Source: Arthrobacter terrae
GTDB taxonomy: Bacteria > Actinomycetota > Actinomycetes > Actinomycetales > Micrococcaceae
DNA: 64,000 nt
Direction of reading: 5' to 3'
Assembly: GCF_015708085.1 (NCBI RefSeq)
Contig: NZ_JADNYM010000004.1
Coordinates: forward strand, 1-64,000
Shown here in pieces: positions 56,752 to 64,000 of this stretch. Made by a program: the position numbers and the translations under genes. The notes beneath the pieces were generated by a model. The model did not search any database. It was not told the DNA's origin and worked only from the letters and a program-made list of their open reading frames with translations. Each line of letters starts with the position of its first letter. Position 1 is the first letter of the stretch.

Positions 56752-57621
56752 ATGACGTACCCAATCCCGGCGGCCGGCACTTCGGCGGCTCCCTTTTGTC
56801 CTCGGCATCCTGACCGCGTTTCGTACGTGCTTTGTCAGCGGTGCGGGCGTCCGGTGTGCCCGCAATGTCAGCGCAGTGCCGCCGTCGGGGTTCAGTGCGT
56901 TGACTGTGTCCAGGTGGCCGCGCGCACGGCGCCCGTTAACCGCACCGTCTACGGCGGGAAGGTCCGCCCAGGCCGGCCGCTGGCCACTTACGTGATTATT
57001 GCACTGTGCGTATTGGTCTATTTGCTCGAATGGCTGCCCGGACTGAACGTTGAACAATCGTTCTGGTACGCGCCCGTTTATACCCAGACCCAGCCCTGGC
57101 GCATGCTGACCTCGGCCTTTCTGCACTCACAACAGTTTCTGCCGCATATTTTGTTTAATATGTATGCCCTGTGGATTTTGGGCCACGCGCTCGAGCCTGC
57201 GCTGGGGCGCCTGCGATTTGTGGCCCTGTATCTTGTCTCGGCCTTGGCCGGGTCGGTGGGGGTGCTGCTGCTGGCCCCGATTGGCGGACCCGTATTAGGC
57301 GCCTCCGGCGCCATTTTCGGTCTCTTCGGTGCACTATTCGTGATCCAACGCCAACGCGGCGGGGACGTGCGGCAGATCGTCGTCCTGATCATTATTAATG
57401 CAGCCCTGGGGTTTATTGTCCCCGGTATCGCCTGGCAGGCACACTTGGGCGGCCTGATTGTCGGCGGCCTTGCCGCGGCCCTGTTCGCCCACGCGCCCAA
57501 AGGCCCACGGCGGAATCTGATCCAGTTCGGTGGTTTAGGGCTACTGGTGCTGGTGCTCATTGTGCTGACAGTCACCAGAATGAACGCAATCCACAACCTG
57601 ATGATCCAGTACCAGCTCTAA
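56752..57621 (+). CDS. Rhomboid-family intramembrane serine protease
   Basis: A 289-residue membrane protease. The N-terminal 45 residues form a zinc-ribbon-like part (CPRHPDR, CQRCGRPVCPQCQRSAAVGVQCVDC). Six or seven membrane helices follow, with nucleophile Ser in GASGAIFGLFGAL and catalytic His in WQAHLGGLIVGGLAAAL; WR and HxxxN-type HILFNMYALW is present. ATG 56752 preferred over 56722: the earlier one lies inside the hairpin. Substrates unknown. Confidence 0.92.
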   Translation: MTYPIPAAGTSAAPFCPRHPDRVSYVLCQRCGRPVCPQCQRSAAVGVQCVDCVQVAARTAPVNRTVYGGKVRPGRPLATYVIIALCVLVYLLEWLPGLNVEQSFWYAPVYTQTQPWRMLTSAFLHSQQFLPHILFNMYALWILGHALEPALGRLRFVALYLVSALAGSVGVLLLAPIGGPVLGASGAIFGLFGALFVIQRQRGGDVRQIVVLIIINAALGFIVPGIAWQAHLGGLIVGGLAAALFAHAPKGPRRNLIQFGGLGLLVLVLIVLTVTRMNAIHNLMIQYQL

Positions 57622-57641
57622 GAGCCAACGCCACGCTGCCG

Positions 57642-58193
57642 TCAGTTCTGCAGGCGGTGGTAAGCGGAACCAAAGTGGACCAGTGGATCCATCCCTTCCA
57701 CCCCGGCCATGAGAGTGCCCATGGACAGCACCTCCCCTACCACCAGGATGTGCGTGGCGGCAGCGTGCACTGCTGTGCTGCGTAATTCAAAGTAGGCCAG
57801 CGATCCGTCGATGACGGCGGCACCGCTTTCGGCGCCGCGACGGAAGGGTATCTGTGCCAGCAGGCCCTCCACGGGAGTCCCCGGACTCGCGAGCCAATCC
57901 GCCGTACTCCGGTGCCTGCTGCCCAGCACGCTCAGAGCCCATGTGCCCGACGCTGTGACCGCTTCCGCGATGCGGGATTCTGCGTACAGGCTCACGAGCA
58001 TGGTCGGTGGATCGTAGGAGACGGAGAGGAACCCGCTCACCGTTGCGGCGTAGTCCCGCCCCCGCAGCAGCGTGCTGATGACAGCGACGCCGGCAGCAAT
58101 GTCAGCGCTGTATCCGCGGTAGAGCGAAACATCGTCCGCGGTCGGTACGGGGCGGGCCAGAACGTGACCGGGTAAGCCGGTGGTATTTTCCAT
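57642..58193 (-). CDS. Flavin reductase family protein
   Basis: A 183-residue FMN-binding split-barrel protein. Segments AAGVAVISTLLRGRDYAATVSGFLSVSYDPPTMLVSLYAESRIAEAVTASGTWALSVLG match flavin reductase / NADH-FMN oxidoreductases; the partner oxygenase is not nearby. It is convergent with the rhomboid gene (20-bp gap) and reads away from the DnaA-box cluster at 58.2 kb. Confidence 0.88.
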   Translation of the reverse strand: MENTTGLPGHVLARPVPTADDVSLYRGYSADIAAGVAVISTLLRGRDYAATVSGFLSVSYDPPTMLVSLYAESRIAEAVTASGTWALSVLGSRHRSTADWLASPGTPVEGLLAQIPFRRGAESGAAVIDGSLAYFELRSTAVHAAATHILVVGEVLSMGTLMAGVEGMDPLVHFGSAYHRLQN

Positions 58194-58222
58194 AACCTGA
58201 TCCTGTCATGTCCCCGCGAAAG

Positions 58223-58454
58223 TTATCCACAGGGCTGTCCACAGCTGGGTACAAGTTACACGCGTGTAGTTCGAATCCCGGGATCGCATGGGTTATCCAC
58301 TTATCCACAACGATATCCACAATGGGTATAACTTACACACATGTGATTCACAGCTGTGGAGGGCGCCTTGGGCCGGACCAACGCAGAATTTCCCACCCGG
58401 CGTGGCGGAACTTGTCCACCGCTGTGGATAAGCATGTCAACATGCTGGGGATAA
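58223..58454. other. DnaA-box cluster outside oriC
   Basis: Perfect boxes at 58223-58231, 58301-58309 and 58423-58431 (reverse). One-mismatch boxes at 58293-58301, 58313-58321 and 58446-58454 (reverse). Looser ones at 58235 and 58412. The density equals that around dnaA. A 12-bp palindrome TACACGCGTGTA lies at 58257-58268. Titration or initiation control is inferred from similar clusters in other bacteria. Confidence 0.8.
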
Positions 58455-58617
58455 TGCCTCGGTAACGGAGTATTCGAAAACCGCAGGTCTTTGGCAGCGT
58501 GCTGTGCATAACCCGGATTTCTGCAGCTCTTCCCTGTCAAAGGAGGACCAGTCCGGCAAAAATACCTGGAGCACCTTGCTTCGCTCAGTTGGTCGGCCTG
58601 CCTTGCGTGCGAGCGTA

Positions 58618-58727
58618 GTGGCGTGCGCAGTCCCGTCGTGCGCCGTGCGCCGTGTGGCGTGCGCAGTCCCGTCGTGCGCCGTGGGTCACCTGCCGTCGGT
58701 CGTCTGCCGTCTGCCGTCTGCCGTCAG
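58618..58727. repeat. GC-rich direct repeats
   Basis: A 30-bp unit occurs at 58618-58647 and 58654-58683 (36-bp step), followed by short CTGCCGT-type units in tandem (about 58701-58727). No coding or structural role is evident. Confidence 0.85.
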
Positions 58728-58860
58728 GTAAGTCAGTGCGGGTGCTTTCGCTCAGCAGCAGCGGCGGACAGCAGGTGCCCACTGTTGCTGAGAGTCTGCG
58801 GTCCATAGAATTGGAATTCGAAGACCAAGACAATTCAAGATACGCGGGAAAGGCAAAACG

Positions 58861-59304
58861 ATGACCGAGAACAGCAGGATTGAAAAACCGGAGGTTCCCT
58901 CTGTTGGCCCTGCCACTGCCGGGCGTGGGGATGACGTCCAAGACCGTGGGGAGGTGCTGCCCGACAGTGCTGCAGGCCAGGAGCGCGGGGAGGGGCCAGC
59001 GGAGGATGATGAGGACAGGGGCCGCTACGTCGAGGGCTCCTACGGCAAGGCAGGCCGCGAGGCCGGACATCGCCGCGGAGCGGGCGAGGGCCAATATATA
59101 GAAGGTGAATATGGGAAGGCCGGGAGTGAAAGCGCGCGGAAAACCGGGCAGGGCGAAGAAACGCAGACAGGCCGGTTTACCGAAGCCGACTACGGCAGTG
59201 CCGGAAACGTAGCGCCGCGCAGCGGTGAACACGGCGCCGGGCAATATGCCAAGGGTGACTACGGCAGCGGTGGAACGGTCAAGCCCAAGGACAAGGAGAC
59301 CTAG
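58861..59304 (+). CDS. Hypothetical hydrophilic protein with four YG repeats
   Basis: A 147-residue Gly/Glu/Asp-rich protein, no membrane segment or signal peptide. Four copies of a 12-residue motif occur: GRYVEGSYGKAG (54-65), GQYIEGEYGKAG (77-88), GRFTEADYGSAG (104-115), GQYAKGDYGSGG (127-138), spaced 23-27 residues apart. I recognise no family. ATG 58861 with GGAAAGG upstream. Its stop interlocks with the stop of the convergent crgA within CTAG (59301-59304). Likely intrinsically disordered. Confidence 0.7.
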   Translation: MTENSRIEKPEVPSVGPATAGRGDDVQDRGEVLPDSAAGQERGEGPAEDDEDRGRYVEGSYGKAGREAGHRRGAGEGQYIEGEYGKAGSESARKTGQGEETQTGRFTEADYGSAGNVAPRSGEHGAGQYAKGDYGSGGTVKPKDKET

Positions 59305-59561
59305 GACCGCCAGCGTGTCGTCATCAAAAAGCCCACAATCGCAATAACGAATCCAATCAGGATATTTCCGTTTCCCACGCTCGGCAGTGGGAACGCGCCG
59401 CTGCTGATATAGAACGTAATGATCCAGAACAGGCCGATCAGCATCAACCCGAACATGACCGGTTTGTACCAGACCGGATTGGGCCCAGCGGCTTTGGCTT
59501 TGGCACTGTCCTGCTCCTGATTGCTACGACGTGGCTGGCGGCGCGGTTTGGACTCGGGCAC
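59301..59561 (-). CDS. crgA: Cell division protein CrgA
   Basis: Small septation protein that interacts with FtsZ/FtsI and peptidoglycan synthases in actinobacteria. An 86-residue chain with basic N-terminus (PESKPRRQPRRSNQEQ) and two membrane helices (NPVWYKPVMFGLMLIGLFWIITFYISSGAFP, NGNILIGFVIAIVGFLMTTRWR), the family's layout. Its position upstream of pabA/pknB is conserved. Confidence 0.95.
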   Translation of the reverse strand: MPESKPRRQPRRSNQEQDSAKAKAAGPNPVWYKPVMFGLMLIGLFWIITFYISSGAFPLPSVGNGNILIGFVIAIVGFLMTTRWRS

Positions 59562-59712
59562 AGGATCTCCTTGATGGGCTCACACCTGCGGCGCGCCCTC
59601 GCTGTTATGGGGACAGTCCTGCCACTTGGTATCCTGAAGGGAATATTTCCATGGACGGGGTCTGTTCGGTTTCTGGCTGTAATTCTAGCCGTTCAGGCTG
59701 CAAAACCAGGCC

Positions 59713-59871
59713 ATGACGGGGGCGGTGCGGATTACGGTGGCGCTACAGGAATGTACCAAACCGGAAATCCGGTATTGCCGGGCCGGATTTTTTGCCCTGA
59801 CCTTTGCCGGTTACGCCGGTTACGCCGGTTACGCCGTTCACCGAAACTACGATTGGCACCAATCATTATGA
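59713..59871 (+). CDS. Possible upstream peptide coupled to pabA
   Basis: A 52-codon frame from ATG 59713 ends with TGA overlapping the pabA ATG (ATGA). The second half is aromatic-rich (FF, F, four Tyr and one Trp in 25 codons), including AGYAGYAGY from a 9-bp repeat. No strong ribosome-binding site. It may be a leader peptide or chance; its coupling to a chorismate-using enzyme makes it worth noting. Confidence 0.3.
   Translation: MTGAVRITVALQECTKPEIRYCRAGFFALTFAGYAGYAGYAVHRNYDWHQSL
59765..59793 (+). terminator. Terminator-like hairpin upstream of pabA
   Basis: Perfect 8-bp stem (59765-59772 with 59783-59790), 10-base loop, six T in a row (59788-59793). It lies 75 bp before the pabA start and within the upstream reading frame, so it could act as an attenuator. 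Confidence 0.6.
59806..59832. repeat. Three 9-bp tandem repeats upstream of pabA
   Basis: GCCGGTTAC occurs three times head to tail, with a degenerate fourth copy. In frame with the upstream peptide it encodes Ala-Gly-Tyr three times. Confidence 0.9.
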
Positions 59872-60506
59872 ATACACGTATTCTGGTCGTCGATAACTAC
59901 GACAGCTTCGTCTACACCCTGGTTGGCTACCTGCAGCAGCTTGGCGCTGAGACCACGGTCGTCCGCAATGACGATGTCACGTTGGCCGAAGCCATCGAAC
60001 TGGCTGGTCCGCGTGATGGCGTGCTTATCTCTCCCGGGCCGGGGACGCCGGCCGAGGCGGGTATCTGCATTGATCTGATCAAGTGGTGCGGCCGCGAGAC
60101 TAAGCCGATGTTGGGCGTGTGTCTTGGGCATCAGGCCCTTGCCGAGGCATATGGCGGGACCGTGACCCACGCACCGGAGCTGATGCATGGCAAGACCTCC
60201 GCGGTGCAGCACGGGGGCTCAAACGTCTTCGCGGGGCTTCCTAACCCTTTTACGGCAACCCGGTACCATTCTTTGGCAGCAGTTCGGGAATCCATTCCGG
60301 CCGAGCTGGAGATCACGGCGGAAACCGCGACCGGCGTGGTCATGGGTCTGGCACACCGGAGTGCGCCGTTGTACGGAGTTCAGTTCCACCCGGAGTCCGT
60401 CCTGACCGAGGGTGGTTATCTGATGCTGGGAAACTGGCTGGAGTCGTTGGGTATGAAAGGCGTGGCTGCCAGGGCCGCCGGCATGAGTCCGCTTATCAGC
60501 CAGTAA
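59868..60506 (+). CDS. pabA: Aminodeoxychorismate/anthranilate synthase glutamine amidotransferase subunit
   Basis: Class I glutamine amidotransferase of 212 residues supplying ammonia for p-aminobenzoate (folate) and possibly anthranilate. NYDSFVYTLVGYLQQLG, oxyanion SPGPGTP, nucleophile Cys85 in GVCLGHQ, and His174/Glu176 in VQFHPESVLT. ATG 59868 is chosen over the open upstream frame because the family begins MxRILVVDNYDSF. Convergent with pknB (3 bp between stops), as in mycobacteria. Confidence 0.93.
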   Translation: MNTRILVVDNYDSFVYTLVGYLQQLGAETTVVRNDDVTLAEAIELAGPRDGVLISPGPGTPAEAGICIDLIKWCGRETKPMLGVCLGHQALAEAYGGTVTHAPELMHGKTSAVQHGGSNVFAGLPNPFTATRYHSLAAVRESIPAELEITAETATGVVMGLAHRSAPLYGVQFHPESVLTEGGYLMLGNWLESLGMKGVAARAAGMSPLISQ

Positions 60507-60509
60507 CGT

Positions 60510-62486
60510 CTAACTTTTAGGTGCCGGGGATGGGCTGCAGTCCGTGGCTTTCTTGGATGCGCAGGCCGACGACGTCGCACGGGGCGTCGGCGTCGCTGTC
60601 TCGGTCGGAGCAGGAGCAGGTGCAGGTGTAGTTGCGGGTGCGGGTGCCTTGGCGATCTCCACCGTGACGGTGGAATACTGGTCAACGCTGGACCCCGCAT
60701 CAGCTGACTGACCGGTAACCCTGCCCGGCGCCACCACGGAATTCTCCTTCTCGACGAAGGATACCTGCAGTGTCCTTGAGGCGCTCTGGATGGCCTGTTG
60801 GGCTTCCTCCCGGCTAAGGCTGATCAGCGACGGCATCGTCACCTTGCCGGTCGAAACCATGAGATCCACTTTCGATCCCGCGGCCACCACCTGGCCCGGT
60901 GATGGACTGGTCGTGACCACCAGGTTGGCACCGACGGTGCCGTCATTGACTTGTTTGGTTTCCCCCGGCACCAGCCCCAGCGCCCGGATCGCATCCCGGG
61001 CGGTAGGTTCGGTGACATTGATCAGGGAGTTGGGGATCTGCACGCTGGCGGGACCATCAGAAATAATCAAGGTGATGGTCGTATTGGGATCGACCGACGC
61101 CCCTGCCGACGGATCCGTGCCTACTGCGAGTCCTTTGGCTACGGCAGGGTCGTAGTGGCGCTGCAGCGAAGGCCGGAGACTATCGTTATAGAGCTCGGCC
61201 ATCGCATCGGTTTCCGGCATCGAGCGGACATCGGGAATGCGGATCTGGACCGCGGCGGGTGGTTTTGCGCTGATCAGGTTATAGGCGAGGACGCCGCCGC
61301 CAGCGAGAAATACGGCCAGCAGAACAAAAAAGGTGATGATCGATGCATGACGGCGCCGGCGGGTAGCGTGGTCCCGCTCCTTCTCTGCGGGCAGCCCCAG
61401 TGGCAGCGCGTTCGGGTCCTCATCGGGGGCAACTCCGGTGGTGAGCGGCCTTCCGGACAGCGCTTTGGCCATGGCACGTGTGGCGGGACCGTCGTCATGG
61501 AGATTTTCCGACTCGGACCGGGAAAGCGCTCCCACGGCGACGGCGACAGTGGACACTGATGGTGGAGTCGGAGTCCGCTGCATGCCATATGCCTCGGTCG
61601 GAGCTTCGTTGGCCGAGTACGGAGCGATAAGCACGCCGCCTTTGGCTGCCCGCAGGGCACGCCTGAAGGCCGCGGCATTCTGGAACCGGTCGGCCCGGTT
61701 TTTTTCCAGGGCGCGCAACACCACACTGTCCAGAGCCGGGCTGACCAGTGAATTGAAGCGGCTGGGTGCCGCCGGCGTTTCCCTGACATGTTGGTAGGCC
61801 ACCGAGACAGGGCTGTCCCCCATAAAGGGAGGCCGTCCGGTAAGCATCTCGTAGAAGAGGCAGGCGGCCGAGTACAGATCGCTGCGCTCATCAACTGTTT
61901 CCCCGCGGGCCTGCTCCGGAGAGAGATACTGAGCGGTGCCGATCACGGCCTGCGTCTGGGTCATGGTGGCGGAAGAATCCGCGATGGCGCGCGCGATCCC
62001 GAAGTCCATCACCTTGATCGCGTTGCCGTCGTCGGTGACCATGACATTGGCCGGCTTGATGTCCCGGTGCACAATGCCCGCACGATGACTGTATTCCAGC
62101 GCGGACAGCACGCCGAGCGTGTAATCAATCGCATGGTCAATGGTCAGTTCCTTGCTCCGGACCAGATCGCGCAGGGTCCGGCCCGAAACGAATTCCATCA
62201 CGATGAACGGCATTCGAGGGCCATCCCCCAGCGGGTCAGTGGAACTGTTATCCCCGGTGTCATATACCGCGACGATCGATGGATGGTTCAGCCCGGCTAC
62301 CGCCTGCGCCTCACGGCGGAACCGTGCCTGCAATTGCGGGTCGCGGGCCAAATCAGCACGCAGCAGCTTCACCGCTACAGTACGTCCGAGCCGGGTATCC
62401 TTGCCGATGTACACGTCAGCCATACCGCCGCGGCCCAGCAGCTCACCCAATTCATACCGTTCATTGAGGACGCGCGGCATATTCAT
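60510..62486 (-). CDS. pknB: Ser/Thr protein kinase with PASTA domains (PknB type)
   Basis: Membrane kinase that senses peptidoglycan fragments or lipid II and controls wall synthesis and division. Kinase domain 11-275: GRGGMADVYIG, Lys40 in TVAVKLL, HRDIKPANVM, VMDFGIA, SPEQARGE. Juxtamembrane region, one helix (about 385-407), then three PASTA domains (about 415-625) and a Pro/Thr/Ala-rich tail. The pknB-first order, with pknA next upstream on the minus strand, is as in mycobacteria. ATG 62486 with AAAGGA upstream. Confidence 0.95.
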   Translation of the reverse strand: MNMPRVLNERYELGELLGRGGMADVYIGKDTRLGRTVAVKLLRADLARDPQLQARFRREAQAVAGLNHPSIVAVYDTGDNSSTDPLGDGPRMPFIVMEFVSGRTLRDLVRSKELTIDHAIDYTLGVLSALEYSHRAGIVHRDIKPANVMVTDDGNAIKVMDFGIARAIADSSATMTQTQAVIGTAQYLSPEQARGETVDERSDLYSAACLFYEMLTGRPPFMGDSPVSVAYQHVRETPAAPSRFNSLVSPALDSVVLRALEKNRADRFQNAAAFRRALRAAKGGVLIAPYSANEAPTEAYGMQRTPTPPSVSTVAVAVGALSRSESENLHDDGPATRAMAKALSGRPLTTGVAPDEDPNALPLGLPAEKERDHATRRRRHASIITFFVLLAVFLAGGGVLAYNLISAKPPAAVQIRIPDVRSMPETDAMAELYNDSLRPSLQRHYDPAVAKGLAVGTDPSAGASVDPNTTITLIISDGPASVQIPNSLINVTEPTARDAIRALGLVPGETKQVNDGTVGANLVVTTSPSPGQVVAAGSKVDLMVSTGKVTMPSLISLSREEAQQAIQSASRTLQVSFVEKENSVVAPGRVTGQSADAGSSVDQYSTVTVEIAKAPAPATTPAPAPAPTETATPTPRATSSACASKKATDCSPSPAPKS

Positions 62487-62559
62487 AATTCAGCGGTCCT
62501 TTCCGATTATCGGGTCATTGTGGTTGCGGTTGCAGGGTGCGACGGCGGCGCGATTCCGA

Positions 62560-64000
62560 TTAGGGGGCGGGCTTGCAGGTGGCGGGGCTGCCGGCGGACT
62601 CTCCCACGCCGCAGTCAGTAAGCGCAGCCGGCGGCGTGGCAAGCGCCGCGGGGGTGGCGGGCGTGGTCGGCGCCTGCGTCGGCGATGGTGCAGGCGCGTG
62701 CGTCGGTGACGGGGCAGGTACAGGCGCCTGCGTGGTCGGCGCCGGTCCGGTCGAGACTGTGTAGGTAACTGTAGTTCCCTTGGCCACACTGTTGCCCGGT
62801 GCCGGGGCGACCTCGATGACCGTACCTGCCTTGGCTGCATTGGGTGCGTTATTGGTTGCCGGCACCAGACCAAGGGTCAGGAGCTGGGAGTTGTACGTCT
62901 CAGCGTTCTGGCCGGCAAATGCCGGAACCGTCACCGTTTCCGGTCCCTTGGAATAGGTCACGTTGATGGTGGTGCCTTTTGGTTGCGCACCCGTGGGGGC
63001 AATAGAAATCACGGTTCCCGCGGCCGTTGAGTCGAAGACCTCCACCGGATTGACCCCCATCCCCAAATTAATGAGGGCCCGTTGGACTTCGCTGAACGGC
63101 CGGCCATTGTACTGATCCGGCTGGATCGTCACCATGTCCGAAGCCGTCGTTTCCGGCGGTGGCGCAGTGCTGCTCAGCGACGGGCTGGAACTGGAACTGG
63201 TGCTGGAACTGGCACTGGAACTGGCACTGGACGTCACCGGCGTGGACTTGGGCGAAAAAACACCCAGCTGCTGCAGAACCACCATCGCAATGACAAAGAG
63301 GACCAGCAGGATCAGGGCAACCAGCGGCCAGGTCCAAGGGCTGCGTCCGCGCTTGGCAGGTGCGGCAGCTTCGTCGTCGTCCTCGTCCCACTGCTGCCCG
63401 GCCGCCGGCTCCTCGCCGCGGGAGAGCGTATTGCCCGGACCCGCTTGGGCACTGATGGTGGCCCCTGCAACGGTGGGCAGGGCAGAAGTCGCCGCAGCAG
63501 AATAGTCGGGCGAATAGTTCGACGGAACGGCTGTTGTAGCGGCGGTTCCGGGAACGTCTACCGGCGCCGTGATGGGTCCGGTGGTCGCCTCGAACAGGAG
63601 CATTCCGGGCGCCGCGGCGTGGGCGGCGTTGATGTCTCCATTCCGGATGGCTTCGGCCGCGTCCGCGAGCTTGTTCGCGTTTGCCGGACGGTTTGCCGGG
63701 TCCTTAGCCAACATTGACATCAGCAGCGCGCGCACTGGAGTCGGAAGCGTGTCCGGCAGCGGCGGTGGTGCATCGTTGACCTGGGCCAACGCGATGGCAA
63801 TCTGGGATTCACCAGAGAAGGGGCGGTGACCGGTAATGCACTCGTAGCCGATAATGCCCAGGGAATAGATATCGCTGGAGCCGGTGGCAAGCTGACCTGT
63901 GGCTTGCTCGGGAGCCAGATACTGCGCCGTCCCCATAACCTGCCCGGTTTGGGTGAGCGGGACCTGGTCGGCGAGCCGGGCGATGCCGAAATCGGTTACT
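62560..64000 (-). CDS. Ser/Thr protein kinase with PASTA domains (PknA-like), N-terminus outside the window
   Basis: The part in the window reads from [36 protein letters not shown] (DFG and APE motifs) through the kinase C-lobe, a disordered Pro/Gly stretch, one membrane helix ([27 protein letters not shown]), a Ser-rich linker, two PASTA domains and a Pro/Thr/Ala-rich tail. The frame stays open to the window end, so the catalytic Lys and HRD motif are missing only because of the cut. It lies 73 bp upstream of pknB. Confidence 0.92.
   Translation of the reverse strand, partial: VTDFGIARLADQVPLTQTGQVMGTAQYLAPEQATGQLATGSSDIYSLGIIGYECITGHRPFSGESQIAIALAQVNDAPPPLPDTLPTPVRALLMSMLAKDPANRPANANKLADAAEAIRNGDINAAHAAAPGMLLFEATTGPITAPVDVPGTAATTAVPSNYSPDYSAAATSALPTVAGATISAQAGPGNTLSRGEEPAAGQQWDEDDDEAAAPAKRGRSPWTWPLVALILLVLFVIAMVVLQQLGVFSPKSTPVTSSASSSASSSTSSSSSPSLSSTAPPPETTASDMVTIQPDQYNGRPFSEVQRALINLGMGVNPVEVFDSTAAGTVISIAPTGAQPKGTTINVTYSKGPETVTVPAFAGQNAETYNSQLLTLGLVPATNNAPNAAKAGTVIEVAPAPGNSVAKGTTVTYTVSTGPAPTTQAPVPAPSPTHAPAPSPTQAPTTPATPAALATPPAALTDCGVGESAGSPATCKPAP

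Larger units (their letters stand above)
58194..58860. other. Gene-free region with DnaA-box cluster and GC-rich repeats
   Basis: About 670 bp. Its left third is a DnaA-box cluster (58223-58454). The right part has GC-rich direct repeats (58618-58727). Open frames on both strands exist but are artefacts of the repeats. The promoter for the 147-residue protein at 58861 must be near the right end. Confidence 0.7.
59562..59867. other. crgA-pabA divergent region
   Basis: 306 bp. It holds the divergent promoters, a terminator-like hairpin (59765-59793), a 9-bp repeat and an upstream reading frame coupled to pabA (59713-59871). The class E sortase gene that lies here in many actinobacteria is absent. 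Confidence 0.6.

Noticed and set aside
58585-59244. 219-codon open frame on the minus strand
   Set aside because: It crosses GC-rich repeats and is antisense to the YG-repeat gene, with biased composition and no recognisable product.

Overview
The window is the chromosomal replication-origin region of a high-GC actinobacterium. The gene order yidC-yidD-rnpA-rpmH / dnaA-dnaN-gnd-recF-dciA-gyrB-gyrA, followed by tRNA-Ile, a DLW-39 peptide, tRNA-Ala, ppiA, rhomboid, crgA, pabA, pknB and pknA, together with GTG/TTG starts and a short NAD-type gnd between dnaN and recF, points to the Micrococcaceae (Arthrobacter sensu lato). This is inference from synteny and protein recognition; no database was searched.

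Layout. 0-2 kb: a DUF222/HNH (13E12-type) protein, probably cut at its 5' end by the window edge. 2-6 kb: a minus-strand ABC exporter plus LuxR-type two-component module. 6.2-9.8 kb: an MFS transporter, an orphan HsdM methyltransferase, an HsdR N-terminal remnant and a mazF/pemK fragment, which looks like a decayed defence patch. 9.8-19.8 kb: an ABC-F ATPase, an NlpC/P60 protein with a tandem-repeat linker, a small unknown gene, a second two-component system divergent from a FtsX/MacB-type ABC transporter, and a DUF5819-HTTM membrane pair. 19.8-26.2 kb: a minus-strand run of FAD oxidoreductase, FemAB-like transferase and polytopic membrane glycosyltransferase, then a histidine phosphatase and CCA-adding enzyme. 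26.3-31.8 kb: NUDIX hydrolase, MurJ, a separate pseudokinase/discoidin-like membrane protein, and trxB-trxA behind a SigR-type promoter.

31.8-36 kb is a long gene-poor stretch that I read as the centromere. It carries five of the six perfect parS sites (GTTTCACGTGAAAC) and an intact ISL3-family insertion sequence with a perfect 8-bp target duplication. ParB, ParA, RsmG, Jag, YidC, YidD, RnpA and L34 follow on the minus strand. DnaA boxes flank dnaA on both sides, and the AT-rich stretch before dnaN is the likely unwinding site. Replication genes (dnaA, dnaN, recF, dciA, gyrBA) read away from the origin on the plus strand.

The right part (53.4-64 kb) holds two tRNAs, transporters, a membrane-anchored helical-repeat protein, cyclophilin, rhomboid protease, flavin reductase, a second DnaA-box cluster about 15 kb from oriC, a YG-repeat protein convergent with crgA, pabA with an aromatic-rich upstream reading frame, and two PASTA Ser/Thr kinases (the second cut by the window end). 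The best candidates for something new are the 58.2-58.45 kb DnaA-box cluster, the parS array with a 20-bp tandem degenerate triplet, and the split MurJ/pseudokinase pair.
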